Source: Schistocephalus solidus (Eukaryota > Platyhelminthes > Cestoda > Diphyllobothriidea > Diphyllobothriidae). Taken from it: a stretch of DNA of 64,000 nt. Positions within the stretch are counted from its first letter, which is position 1. Every line of letters starts with the position of its first letter. The notes under the pieces are model-generated. The model had not been told where the DNA came from. It worked only from the letters and a program-made list of their open reading frames with translations, and did no database searches. Made by a program: the position numbers and the translations under genes. This document shows, one piece after another, positions 55,006 through 64,000 of this stretch. The stretch lies in assembly GCA_017591395.1 (NCBI GenBank), contig WEDG01005185.1, positions 21,508 to 85,507 on the forward strand, in the 5' to 3' direction.

Positions 55006-55565
55006 CCAAGCGAATGCCGATCTATTGGAGTGTAGGCATTAATTTGAAGACGATTAGGGCCATAATTACTATAAAACAGGAAACGAAAGGCATTTTCAAG
55101 TTTTCTAACACAAACATTTAATGTTAAATAATTGACATCGCTCAGCAAAAAGAGATACGGGATAGAGAAAGATAAAAGAGTCTTCACGTAAAGACTCTAA
55201 TCATTTCCTGACTTTCTACGTTCACAGGCGTTCATTAGACCAAAGTGGGGGCAGCAATATTCTAGGATGGGAAAAAACATGTTTAAACGTTTTTGACTTT
55301 ATTGGTGGAAAAAACGTATGTGATATAAAACCACCTACATGTACAGCCTTCGCAGAAATTCAATCGACAAGGGGTGAAAATTCAAGCTCATTCGTGTAAC
55401 TTAGGCCTAATTCCTTAATGGTGGTGGGTTCTTAAATAAGATCATTAAAAAGAATATGACTCCAGGACGTTTGGTGGGGCCGAAACACATACAACTACTA
55501 GTTGATAAGGAAAGCTCTGTCAACCAAGTCAAACTATACTTTGGTAGTTTAATCGGATTGATGCC
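55006..55565 (-). pseudogene. RT C-terminal fragment (copy E)
   Basis: Minus strand: GLSYTNEL-like text near 55400, ILEYCCPHFGLMNAC-like text near 55240, then CVRKLENAFRFLFYSNYGPN and INAYTPIDR (55120-55020), matching VRRLEAGLCFLFRANSSPNL and INGLTPVDR of copy C. It is cut off by copy D on one side and by a different 3' tail on the other. Many stops. Confidence 0.6.
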
Positions 55566-56150
55566 CATTTTATTTATTTATTTATTGCCAGTTTACAGCC
55601 AAGGTCAAAAAAATATATACAGAGGAGCATCGAGCTGACAGTGAAAAAAAACTCCTGATCGTGGTTTCAAGTGTTTTAGGAGAAAAACTGCAGCTTACTG
55701 AGGGAATAAAGTTCAGAACAGAGAAGCGTTGATGCAGGTGACCCGGTGAAGTACTCCGACTTTCAGTGTTATGGATCCGGTATTCCGCACCAGCAGGTAT
55801 GTCGGCGAACGGCTGTTCGCTGTCGACTGAGGAATAAGCCGATTAAGGCCTGCAGAGCCAGCAATATTGCCCTCAGCAGGAAGTCCGGCACTGGATTCAG
55901 GGTCCGTAAACGCCATCAGAACCGAAGATAGCTTACACAGAAACAGCAACCGCAATTTTTGGAAGGTGTCTTGAATGTAGAAAACAAGGTAAAGCTCTTG
56001 TAAACAAAGGATAGCTTTGTAGAATTTTGATACTTCCGAGTAGCTTATTCCAGATTGCTATAGCGTTTTACCGAAAAAAACTGTCTTTTGGCGTCTGTAG
56101 ACTGCTCAACCTTCAGGTTGAATGGGTGTGTTTCTTAACCAGAGTTTTCT
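55566..56150 (-). mobile_element. 3' UTR of another non-LTR family with (AATA)n tail
   Basis: On the minus strand the end reads GACCTTGGCTGTAAACTGGC followed by an AATA repeat (55572-55590). It includes a U-tract hairpin. The 80-codon minus frame at 55713-55955 has no recognised domain. Confidence 0.45.
55636..55695 (-). other. ENE-like U-tract hairpin (copy 5)
   Basis: Minus strand: GCTGCAGT, T4, CTCCT, a loop, AGGAG, T8, CACTGTCAGC. The stems are GCAGT/ACTGT with a wobble or mismatch and CTCCT/AGGAG. The shorter apical part shows that only the stem-Utract-stem design is shared with the other family. Confidence 0.45.
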
Positions 56151-59100
56151 GAAGTTCACTTTATAACATACCACACCAATACTAATAAACTTGATCACCC
56201 CTTTCCCAAACACCAACCCCGAAAACACATTTTTAAAATGATCCAAATTATAACACAGTTATCGAAAAGTATCGCAATCCATCCACGGAAGAAGAAAAGG
56301 CAATTATGCTATAGCATACAGTGATCTAACTCATCAGCATTCAGCCGAGGTCAGTTAATCGTTCATTTATTCGCGGTAATGGATTTAGTCAGAGATTTCC
56401 TTTTCTCACATTTCACCATAGGTTGTTAAATGACCATTGTCGAACACACTTCGCATTCCTAGATATCGACATAGAACTTTATCACTTATACGAATCGTAT
56501 TTACAATTTTATTCTTATTTCACAATGATCACACTTTTGCGAACACTGCTCAATTTTCTATTCTGTTTCGACCACTATTAACGATTTCTGCTTTCTAGAT
56601 TACGGCTCACGTACCGAGTCAATTGCACCGTTAACATTCTGTCGATACACCTGCGAAAATACTGAGTATTCAAGCAGCTGAATCAAAACAACACTATTGT
56701 TCTTCTGTACCGTTTTCCTGGACCTTGAATAGTCGCGGTATTCTTACGTGTAAGTGTCATTACCTCAAAGAGCTTTTCTGGCGCGTACTTGACTGGTCGC
56801 ATTGTGGGATGTGCTCTACCAACTTTGAGCATACCGGTAAGTCAACATTTATCTGGGTAGAAATTAGCTTGACTCTCCGACACCTTATTTGTATCACAAA
56901 ATGGGAAAGTATATACAGAAAAAAATATTATAGACTGTAATATTACAGTCTATAATATGTATTATTTGTGGATTTATTATTAGAAAACGAATCTTCAGCG
57001 TACGCATGCCACCCCGATTTAGTTCATTCATATCAAAATTTATGACTGCGCCCTCGTCGTCAACTCCAAACCCTATCCTCCAAAGATTCTTTCAATAACA
57101 TTTATTCTTATCCCTCCCGTAATGGTACCGTTCCTAGCCCAGCTGCATTCTCTACGCCTGCATCGGTCTTTTTCGTAGAAGTAAACCATGTGCTTACCTA
57201 CTTTTCGTTCTCATAAACCATACGTTTTGCACCCTATACTATTCGACATTTTGATCTTTGTTTCCATAATTTCTTTTATTCTTTTCGGATGACTTGCATA
57301 TGGTGCATACGTTAGTTCGTCCTTGTCCCAATTATCCATATTCTTTCCTGTCACTGTTTCGCCTACAGATGAGACTTCTCAAACGATTGTTTTTTTAGTT
57401 TATCCCGTGCACTTTTGCCCCCCTGCCATCGCCCCAGCATCATTGACGGACTATATAACGTCGTAGGCAAACTTCTGCAATTCTCACAGAGTTTTGAACC
57501 CCAATACACAGATTCGGTGTCGACTGGTGTCTGGCGTGTTTCACCTGGACGCCACTAACCGTGCATGCTACCCGAATACCAGATTACTGCATTGGGTCAA
57601 AAGACTGGAAACCTCTATGCGTTTAAGTAACGCCACGAGCTTAGGCACAGTTCGCCCACTGGCTGACTTTGTAGTTTATTTGAATTTCTGGAAATATGAA
57701 ATTAGTAGTCTATCATCAAAGCCACATGTTCACAGAAGTGAAACCACTGTCTGGAGCCTGATGTTTGATTGGCTTGCTTTTTTAAATGACGTTTGGTCTA
57801 AAACAGACGTATGGGGATTTTCAAGATAGACTATTATCGATGGTAAATGGTGGTTTTATCCTCAGCTTGAGTGCCTCTGGCATTGACAGGGCATTATTTG
57901 ATTTAGGCTTTGAGCCAGGTAGGATAGTTCTGTTAAGAAACCCTTTTTAACTTCAAAGTAGGCAAGCAAAGTTGACTTATCCAAAGTTAAATAGCGCAGG
58001 GAAAACTAATGCGACCGAATCATCTGGAGCATTAATACGCACAACAGCTGGAAACGACTCTTTATTTAAGCGTGTTTCTGTTATTTTGACACTGAATCAG
58101 TATTCATATAAAAGAGCCCCAAAAATCATTCTTTGATGCAGTCTACGCGTTCGGTCGACAGTAGCATTCGCTACTTCATCTGTTGTGTATACTCAAACTG
58201 TCTTGCACTCGAAAACTTGGCCTCTAATGGCCAAACATAATGAGATCGCTCGTACTCTATGCGACTGAGAATACATTGGTACTTTTGCTGTGGAATTGCG
58301 TGCTTTGCATGCTAGCGTACATTCACTCGTCGAACTCATCTGGTTTCCAATGTATACTTGATCGTGACCTTAAAATAGCTCGTTGAGGTTGCCCGGAACT
58401 AACATTCCTGTCTCGAATGTCCTTTACCTTGAATAATCCCCAGCATGTCTTCTTGGGGGTGTGTTGCCTCTGTAGTGGAATCGTAATGCCTCCCTCTGAA
58501 CATTCGTTTTTTTCCCTAAATGTCCTTTTACCACCGTCTGCATATAGTCCTTTTCATCTTGTACTTTTCCAGCAATCAACTGACACGAATGCCGTTATAT
58601 GTGGAACACCTAAACCTGTGCGAAGCCCTCACCCCCGTTGCTTCACAATTTCACCCCTGTTCCTGTCGTGCAGTACGTTCCCCAACGTCCTTTAACTTAG
58701 ACTACAAGAATCGGTAAGTCTGCAGTTTTTGACCCTAAAACCTCTGGTGTGAGCTCAAGTCTTTGAAAACTGTCTTGCCTGGCCCTTTCGTTCTACCAGC
58801 GACAAGTGCCAAGCCATCTGAAATGTAGTATTTGTGCATACTACTGGGAAGCCCCCCTCCCCAGCACCGACAGTTTGAACCCCACCGCAGTCTACTAGTG
58901 CTTTTTGCGTTTGCACCCGTACCGGTTCCCGACTGCAGCTAAGGCATTGTTCCTTTTATAACTGTTATCTGACAATTGTGAACACATGTCAAAACTTATT
59001 GTTGAATGACAGTCCATAAGAATTTTCAGAATAGATGTAAGATATGGATTGGGCAAACAGAAGAAAAAAACTACTGATATGCCAGTTGAATTTTGCACCG

Positions 59101-60384
59101 TACGAATGTGTGCCAACCCGAGAAATGACTGTAGCCCAGAGCAGGAGCCGTTGGTTACGAGAGTGGCTTGTGTTGCACACTTAACTTCACCTAACTGAAT
59201 ATGAACTGCGAGTCAGACAAGGATATACAGAGGTGGGCAGTTGTTTTCCACCTGGATGACAGACTGTAGTTTCGGCAAAGTTCAGAACGGGAGTAATTAA
59301 CATTAGTGCAGTGAGAATTTGCACTATTATTTCCCATGGAATTGCGAATGTACTCGGGGTGCATGCGTGAACGGTTGTACACCGCCTGCTTGGTGGGAGA
59401 CTGCATAGTCCCCCACTTGTAAATGCTCTCTTCAGTATAGCGAAATTTGGTAGCGGATGGTGGCAATCCTTGAAAACATTGTCAAATAGTCAGCATACAA
59501 TCTCGATTTTCCCCAAGTGGAGTAATTGATGGAATAGAGTACGCCTTTGATCTGCAAACCTTCTTATTCTCTCACAACTTCTGCCTGAATTTCGAGCGAA
59601 ACCCGACGATATTGTGTGAAAGCCGGTTTGTTATCTGGCCGTCATTGATCTGCCACATGATCTTTAGATGCGCAAGCTCGCTTTCCAGTGCTTTTGAATT
59701 TGTGCAGGATGTACTTGCTTGCATCCAGGGTCAGATTCGTCCTTGTATCCCACGCCTGTTAGGTCTTTTTATTTTCCGTCCTTGCCACGAGTTTTTTGTC
59801 TTCGCATTCGGTCAATTTCTTTATAGAGGATTCGGAATAGGTGAGAGAACTAAATAACAGTACTAGAGCAAGAGACCTAGTTAAGTGCGTCAACTCGTAG
59901 TGCAAGAGATCTCTTTTCATTGTCATTTTGAGGTTTAAGCGAGCTAGTTTTCGCGATGGCATCTTTCGGCAGACGCTGTAAAATGAGCTTGAACAGCTGA
60001 TCATCGATGTTTAGCTCCCTAAAATGTGTGCATACTCCTCAGGAGTTCGATGGACTTGCGATTGCAAAAACTCTCATCACGATTCAATCGATGATAACCC
60101 TGGTGATCGGAAGCAGACTGGACTCTAAAAAATGTTGCATTTAGGTTAGTTTCGGGTTCGTCGGCAGGATAATTTTACAAAAGTGGTTGTGCCTAAGCCA
60201 GGAATTCGCGGCTCCCGCTTTAATTGCAGGCGATTACATGTGTAGTGATAATTGCTTAATTGCCCGCTGTATAGTCTGTAATTGTCAAACCGTCGTCACT
60301 TGTGTGGATTCTTGGACAATTAGCTAACCGCCACTCGCACTGCGATCCGTGCTCATCCCGCACGGCTAATTAATCGGCCAAAAA
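56151..60384. other. No recognised gene; AT-rich sequence
   Basis: About 4.2 kb with only short frames, such as 57494-57829 plus (111 codons) and 59759-60004 minus. None shows a domain, splice context or match to the repeats in this window. The one clear structure is the palindrome at 56925. Confidence 0.4.
56925..56958. repeat. Perfect 34-bp palindrome
   Basis: Left arm ATATTATAGACTGTAAT (56925-56941) is followed without spacer by its exact reverse complement (56942-56958). It could form a cruciform, or an RNA hairpin with no loop. Confidence 0.8.
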
Positions 60385-60480
60385 AGGAAGAAGAGGTGTT
60401 CACCGGGACGGGTTTATTTAGGGGCCAAACGTTTGCAGCGCTTATTCCTCCCACCCAGCTTCAGAGACTGGAAACTCACG
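60385..60480 (-). mobile_element. Penelope-type repeat with hammerhead-like remnant (copy 2)
   Basis: Shares GGAAGAAGAGGTGTTCACCG and CTTCAGAGACTGGA with 42146-42245. The core on the minus strand is CTGAAGC ... CAAACG, so both core motifs are damaged compared with copy 1. The sequence to about 60750 may belong to the same element, but nothing coding is seen. Confidence 0.4.
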
Positions 60481-60840
60481 TGCACAGCTTTCGTTTTATG
60501 GCGCATTTTTCTTGATGCATCAAGTTGGCAGCAAATGTGTATAAGAATTAATAAAAGGGTATCGAGTTGATAACTCCGAAAATACGTGATAAGATCATAA
60601 TGGCAATGTTATGATGAAAGGACAAATAAACGGGGGACAGCGGTTTACGGAAAGAGAAGGATGAGCTTACAAGGAAAGATCCGAGAATTATAACAAAGGT
60701 TGGGGGAAGCGTAAATAAGTTGTTCGTAAGTTGGTAAAATCATCGCCGATTCTCCTTTGGAAGATGCGTCGTTTTCGTTTTCGTCTCTTTGGCCTGCGCG
60801 TCAAAGGAGGCATGCACACGAGACCTTTCAACTCTTATTT
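60481..60840. other. No firm feature
   Basis: Purine-rich sequence between the Penelope-type repeat and the EN relic. Possibly Penelope non-coding sequence. Confidence 0.3.
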
Positions 60841-61650
60841 TCCTAAGACCCACTTCCTTTGTTGTAAAAAAACACCTATCCACTTTCGCACCGTTACAGT
60901 GGAATCCGTTTATCACGGAAGCTATTTAGTTGACCATCAAAGTTATTGGCTCCCCGTGTCTCGGTATCCTCGCTGTCTATCAGCCACGTAGGGCAGACCA
61001 AATCACCGAAATCCATCTTTTAGAACAGATGGAAAAAATCCTTACTCTATCAGGATCATGGGCGACTCCAGTGCACCAGGAATTAACTGCAGCACAGTTT
61101 AATCACCATGCCAGAATTTGACTTTCAAATACCGTTTTATTCACATGTTTCCAAACAGAACACATTAATGGCAAAGGGCTGACTGCTTGGCTTGTTTTTT
61201 TTTCCGAAAACCACGCAGCATTGACTAGATTATTTCCGTGCCCTCGCACGGAAAAAGTGACCATGTAGTGCTTATGTGGTACTACTCGTTATTCTCCGTT
61301 TGCCTACTGTAGACCAAAAAAAGTTAAATTTTGCACGGCACTTTTAATCGGATGAGAGCAGAGTTAACCGATCTCGACTGGAGCTCAATGTTTTCCGACA
61401 ATGCCAACCAAAATTGGGAGTCGTTCTGGAATGTTCTACTAAATCGGCAACCGCTATCCGTTGCCGAGTGTAATTCCGAACAAGTGACCTTGATGGCGAA
61501 GTAGCAACAATAAAAGGAAGCAGGAAGCATAAACATGGGAGAAAATACTGCGTGACTAGGCAGCGCGAATATTTCAACAATTACAAAACATGGCTAAACA
61601 AACTGAGAAGCATGACCATTAAAATGCATCTAGAATTTGAGAAGAATTCG
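60841..61650 (+). pseudogene. CR1-like endonuclease and linker (copy K)
   Basis: LTIKVIGSPCLGILAVYQP (about 60926-60985), ITEIHLLEQMEKILTLSGS (61003-61059), IMGDSSAPGIN (about 61055-61085; GDFNAP altered), GKSDHVVLMWY (about 61250-61280; SDH intact), LDWSSMFSDNANQNWESFWN with VLLNRQPLS (61375-61455), and the basic stretch RKYCVTRQREYFNNYKTWLN (61540-61600). The order is that of EN plus EN-RT linker of this family. Several frame changes. Confidence 0.6.
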
Positions 61651-62133
61651 CTGCGAAAGGCAATGTAGCATCCTTAATGCTGCAGCAGGAATACTGTCTG
61701 CACATCAATCAAAAGGGTACCTCTGAGATCCAACTCAATTTCTGGCTAAGGAATTTCTCTCGGGTGGGAACAGAATTATCGAAACCAAACTCGCATGACG
61801 TTCGTGCCGGAAATCCGGATGTGGATTGGAACTTTCTCAAAGGAGTTGCAAATGACCTTATGCATCATAACTGCCCGATTAAAAAATTTCAAATGGCAAG
61901 TTGCCAAGTTTCGTTGACGCGAGATATGAAGATAAATAAAATATAAGCTCTACCTAAGGTACGTAGTAACTGCACAACCTTTGGCCGTATGAAAATTTCA
62001 CCGAAAGCGGAACGAGATAGCTTCAAGTGTCTGAACATCTCGGACGAAGCATCAAACAGGCCTTAAATGAGCCGAACACTGTAACTTTAACCGATAATAA
62101 CATACCTACCTAAAATAATATCAGAACAAATTC
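61651..62133. other. Probably decayed linker, otherwise nothing seen
   Basis: The plus frame at 61677-61946 has no clear motif. It may continue the copy K linker before being cut by the minus-strand element. Confidence 0.3.
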
Positions 62134-63715
62134 TTCAATTCAATTCAATTTGCTGAGAGAAATAGGCATGGCCTTCAAGTACGTGAAATTGAGTGCGGTG
62201 CAACGAGAAACCATCCGGGTTTCAATCGTTCAGAGGACCATAAAATATGATATTTGGGACGAGTCTCGAGGATTACGTTAAGAAGATAAATCTGTCAAGG
62301 TTCCTTTTAAAGCTTGCCAGCGATGGTGACAACATCGGCAGGGAGGGTATTCCATGGTTTTACAACTCTGACAGAGGACAACTTGTGCATATCGAGCCTG
62401 GACTGCTGAACGAGCAGATTTAGTGGTTGATATCGAAGATTGGTCGTAGTAGCAAATTCAACGAAGTCCGCAAAAGCCAGGCAGCCATCCGATTCCTTCA
62501 AAATGTGGCATGTCTGTAGGAGATCCCCACGCATTCGCCTGTAATGCAAAGGGAACAGATTTTGATTTTTCAACGGTTTGCAAGGAGCTTTGGCTTTTAA
62601 CCATTTTGGTGGCTCTCCTTTGAACTCTTTCGAGACAGTTCTGATTTTGAACTGTCCAGGGTCTCCAGGCTTGTATAGCGTATTCCAAATGCGGCCTCAC
62701 GAAGGTTCTGAAAATCTTAACGAAGAGATCTTCATCAAAATCTACAAAGGCTTTTCTGATGGTGTGCAATATAGACATTGCGCATTTAGCCATTCTCGAG
62801 CAGTGAGCTGACGATTTTAGGGAGATGGTCGTCAGCACACTGAGCTCCTTTTTGGTTTGTATACATGTTGCAAGGCTTATACTGTCGGTGGATCCGACTG
62901 GGTTGCCTAGGCGCACTATTGTAAACATATCGACTTTGAATCATAAAAGAAAACGATTCGTCAACTAAAACCGAGTGATGTTAATTTAAAATCTATTTTA
63001 ATAGGCTGGGCTCCGGATCACCCTCGGGATTTTCATGTGAGTGGGAAACATTACTGCTTCACAGTTCAGATCTTTGAAACATTCGTCCTCGTATAGTAGG
63101 AACAGAATAGACCAGAGTACTGAACCCTGAGGAACCCCACTCTCGACCGCATCAGAAGTTGACCTCTTTTTGGACGATGCACACAACCTGGCGCTGACCC
63201 ACGAGGAAGCTGTCACTCCATTTGAGGAGGTTGTCCCTGTTTACTATTCTTTCTAGCTTGTACAAAAGTCTCTGGTGTGGCACAGTGTCGAAGGCCTTTT
63301 TAACGTCAATGTAGGCGATGTGAACCGCATATTAATCTTTAAAAGCTTGGGTCCAACTCTGAAGAGATTGCAGCAAATTCTTTTCGAGACCCGTGTTAGT
63401 AGTTTCATAACCTATTGTGAGCCTCTATGAACTGCACCAATTCCCTTTGAATAATCCTTCCAATAACCCTGCCGAGGATGCATGTCAAGCTTACGTACTT
63501 GTGCTTTGTCACCGACGCCCGGCTACCGCTTCCACTCGGCAGTGAATGTTCCAAAGTCAAATGACGTTTACAATAGCATTGACAGAGACACAGAAAGATC
63601 ATTGGAGAAAAATTTGAGTGGAACCTCGTCAGGTACTGGGGATTTCGACTATTTTAGTTCCTCTAATTCCCTTCAGATCAGAAATAGTGAAAACAGGGTT
63701 TGTTCTTAGAATTCA
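62134..63715 (-). mobile_element. CR1-like element, minus strand, with ATTGA-repeat tail
   Basis: Minus strand from RELEELK...SKSP (63670-63620) to the pentanucleotide tail (AATTGAATTGAATTG on the minus strand, 62134-62150). The tail period of five matches the CTGAA tail of 34133-35151, with a different unit. RT and C-terminal parts are listed separately. Confidence 0.75.
62307..63700 (-). pseudogene. CR1-like reverse transcriptase (minus strand)
   Basis: Blocks from high to low coordinate: SKSPVPDEVPLKF (about 63640-63600), LTCILGRVIGRIIQREL and VQFIEAHN (63500-63410), LTLKRPSTLCH (63310-63280; KAFD block altered), SWVSARLCAS, VESGVPQGSVLWSILFLLYE (63150-63090), LNCEAVMFPTHMKIPRVI (63070-63010; the ADD motif is replaced by THM), KELSVLTTISLKSSAHCSRM, FVRPHLEYAIQAWRPW (62700-62655), LERVQRRATKMVKS, RRMRGDLLQTCHILKESDG (62540-62480), VVKPWNTLPADV (62370-62330). 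Frames break at about 62930 and 62590. The missing catalytic ADD makes it inactive. Confidence 0.75.
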
Positions 63716-63894
63716 ACTAAGGACTGCTTAGAACTCCCAAGATAGCTAAATGTAGTTTATGGTTCGCTTCGGTCGTCTTCCGTAAAATTCAGAAGCTGCG
63801 TTGCTCCTATTTGGTCGTTGTGAGCATCCGCATCCGTTCTTTGAGATTTTTCACAAATTGTACTTTCTGCGTTTTACTCCTTGCTTTTTAACTG
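63716..63894. other. No recognised feature
   Basis: Short stretch between the CR1-like element and the Penelope-like fragment. Confidence 0.3.
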
Positions 63895-64000
63895 TAGCAC
63901 TGAGGTGGAAGTCAACAATGAACTGCCGTTCCTAGATGTTCTCGTCCATCGAAAACCCAATAGGGAACTAATAACGCCGGTGTATAGGAAGACCAGTACC
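63895..64000 (+). pseudogene. Penelope-like reverse transcriptase fragment (runs off window)
   Basis: EVEVNNELPFLDVLVHRKPN followed by RELITPVYRKTST. The pattern 'E..N.LPFLDVLV.R...G.L.T.VYRK.T' is a well-known block just after the catalytic site of Penelope-like RTs. The upstream catalytic YxDD part is not present, so it seems 5'-truncated at about 63895. The rest lies beyond the edge. Confidence 0.75.

Noticed and set aside
57494..57829. 111-codon open frame as a host gene
   Set aside because: No domain, no splice or promoter context, and a length expected by chance in 64 kb.
59759..60004. Minus-strand frame with LPKDAIAK-like text as a gag fragment
   Set aside because: The match depends on one short phrase in a neighbouring frame, with no PBS, LTR or further Gag block.
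1..64000. CRISPR array, bacterial operon, rRNA or prophage
   Set aside because: No regularly spaced short repeats, no Shine-Dalgarno-led gene clusters, and no rRNA signature. All evidence points to eukaryotic repeat-rich DNA.
1..64000. Spliced-leader RNA gene
   Set aside because: Looked for because tapeworms trans-splice, but no sequence resembling a flatworm spliced leader with a downstream donor was noticed.

Overview
The window reads as nuclear DNA of a parasitic flatworm, most likely a diphyllobothriidean tapeworm (Spirometra, Dibothriocephalus or Schistocephalus type). The basis is the mix of retroelements, above all a decayed RTE-like reverse transcriptase followed by a string of C2H2-like fingers of the CPHC...GLLGHMRLH type (14612-15690, minus), plus CR1/Jockey-type, L2-like, Ty3/gypsy and Penelope-like remnants. 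I saw no intact host gene, rRNA, CRISPR array or bacterial-type operon. Almost every recognisable coding stretch is retrotransposon sequence with stops and frameshifts. The genus is an inference; no host marker gene supports it.

Layout. 1-5.2 kb: pieces of non-LTR ORF1 and RT in both orientations. 5.6-8.5 kb: a decayed non-LTR element (family G) whose endonuclease is split by a tRNA-like insertion. 8.8-14.0 kb: two decayed CR1-like elements, the second with ORF1, EN and RT remnants. 14.0-15.7 kb: a GC-rich block with a TATA box, then the zinc-finger RTE relic. 16.2-28.3 kb: a large direct-repeat array, with two divergent long units (offset 3073 bp) followed by near-identical 2.38-kb units. 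28.3-36.6 kb: ORF1/RT scraps, then a nested stack. There a non-LTR element (family A) was split by a Ty3/gypsy element, which itself received three non-LTR insertions. 37.0-43.8 kb: an L2-like element, CR1-like and family-G copies, and Penelope-type repeats. 44.1-56.1 kb: a second nest around copy B of family A, holding a minus-strand insert and a 4.7-kb copy (C) that is the best-preserved element here. 56.2-60.4 kb: essentially featureless, except for a perfect 34-bp palindrome. 60.4-64.0 kb: Penelope-type repeat, CR1-like EN, CR1-like RT on the minus strand, and the start of a Penelope RT segment at the edge.

Three signals deserve most attention. (1) A hairpin with two opposed U-tracts recurs in the 3' UTRs of five copies on both strands. 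It has the architecture of an ENE, an RNA stability element that clamps poly(A) in a triple helix. (2) ORF2 of the best-preserved family sits in the -1 frame relative to ORF1 and lacks an AUG. In copy C the ORF1 stop is immediately preceded by the slippery heptamer T TTT TTA, which suggests programmed -1 frameshifting. (3) Target-site duplications let the nesting order of several insertions be read directly.
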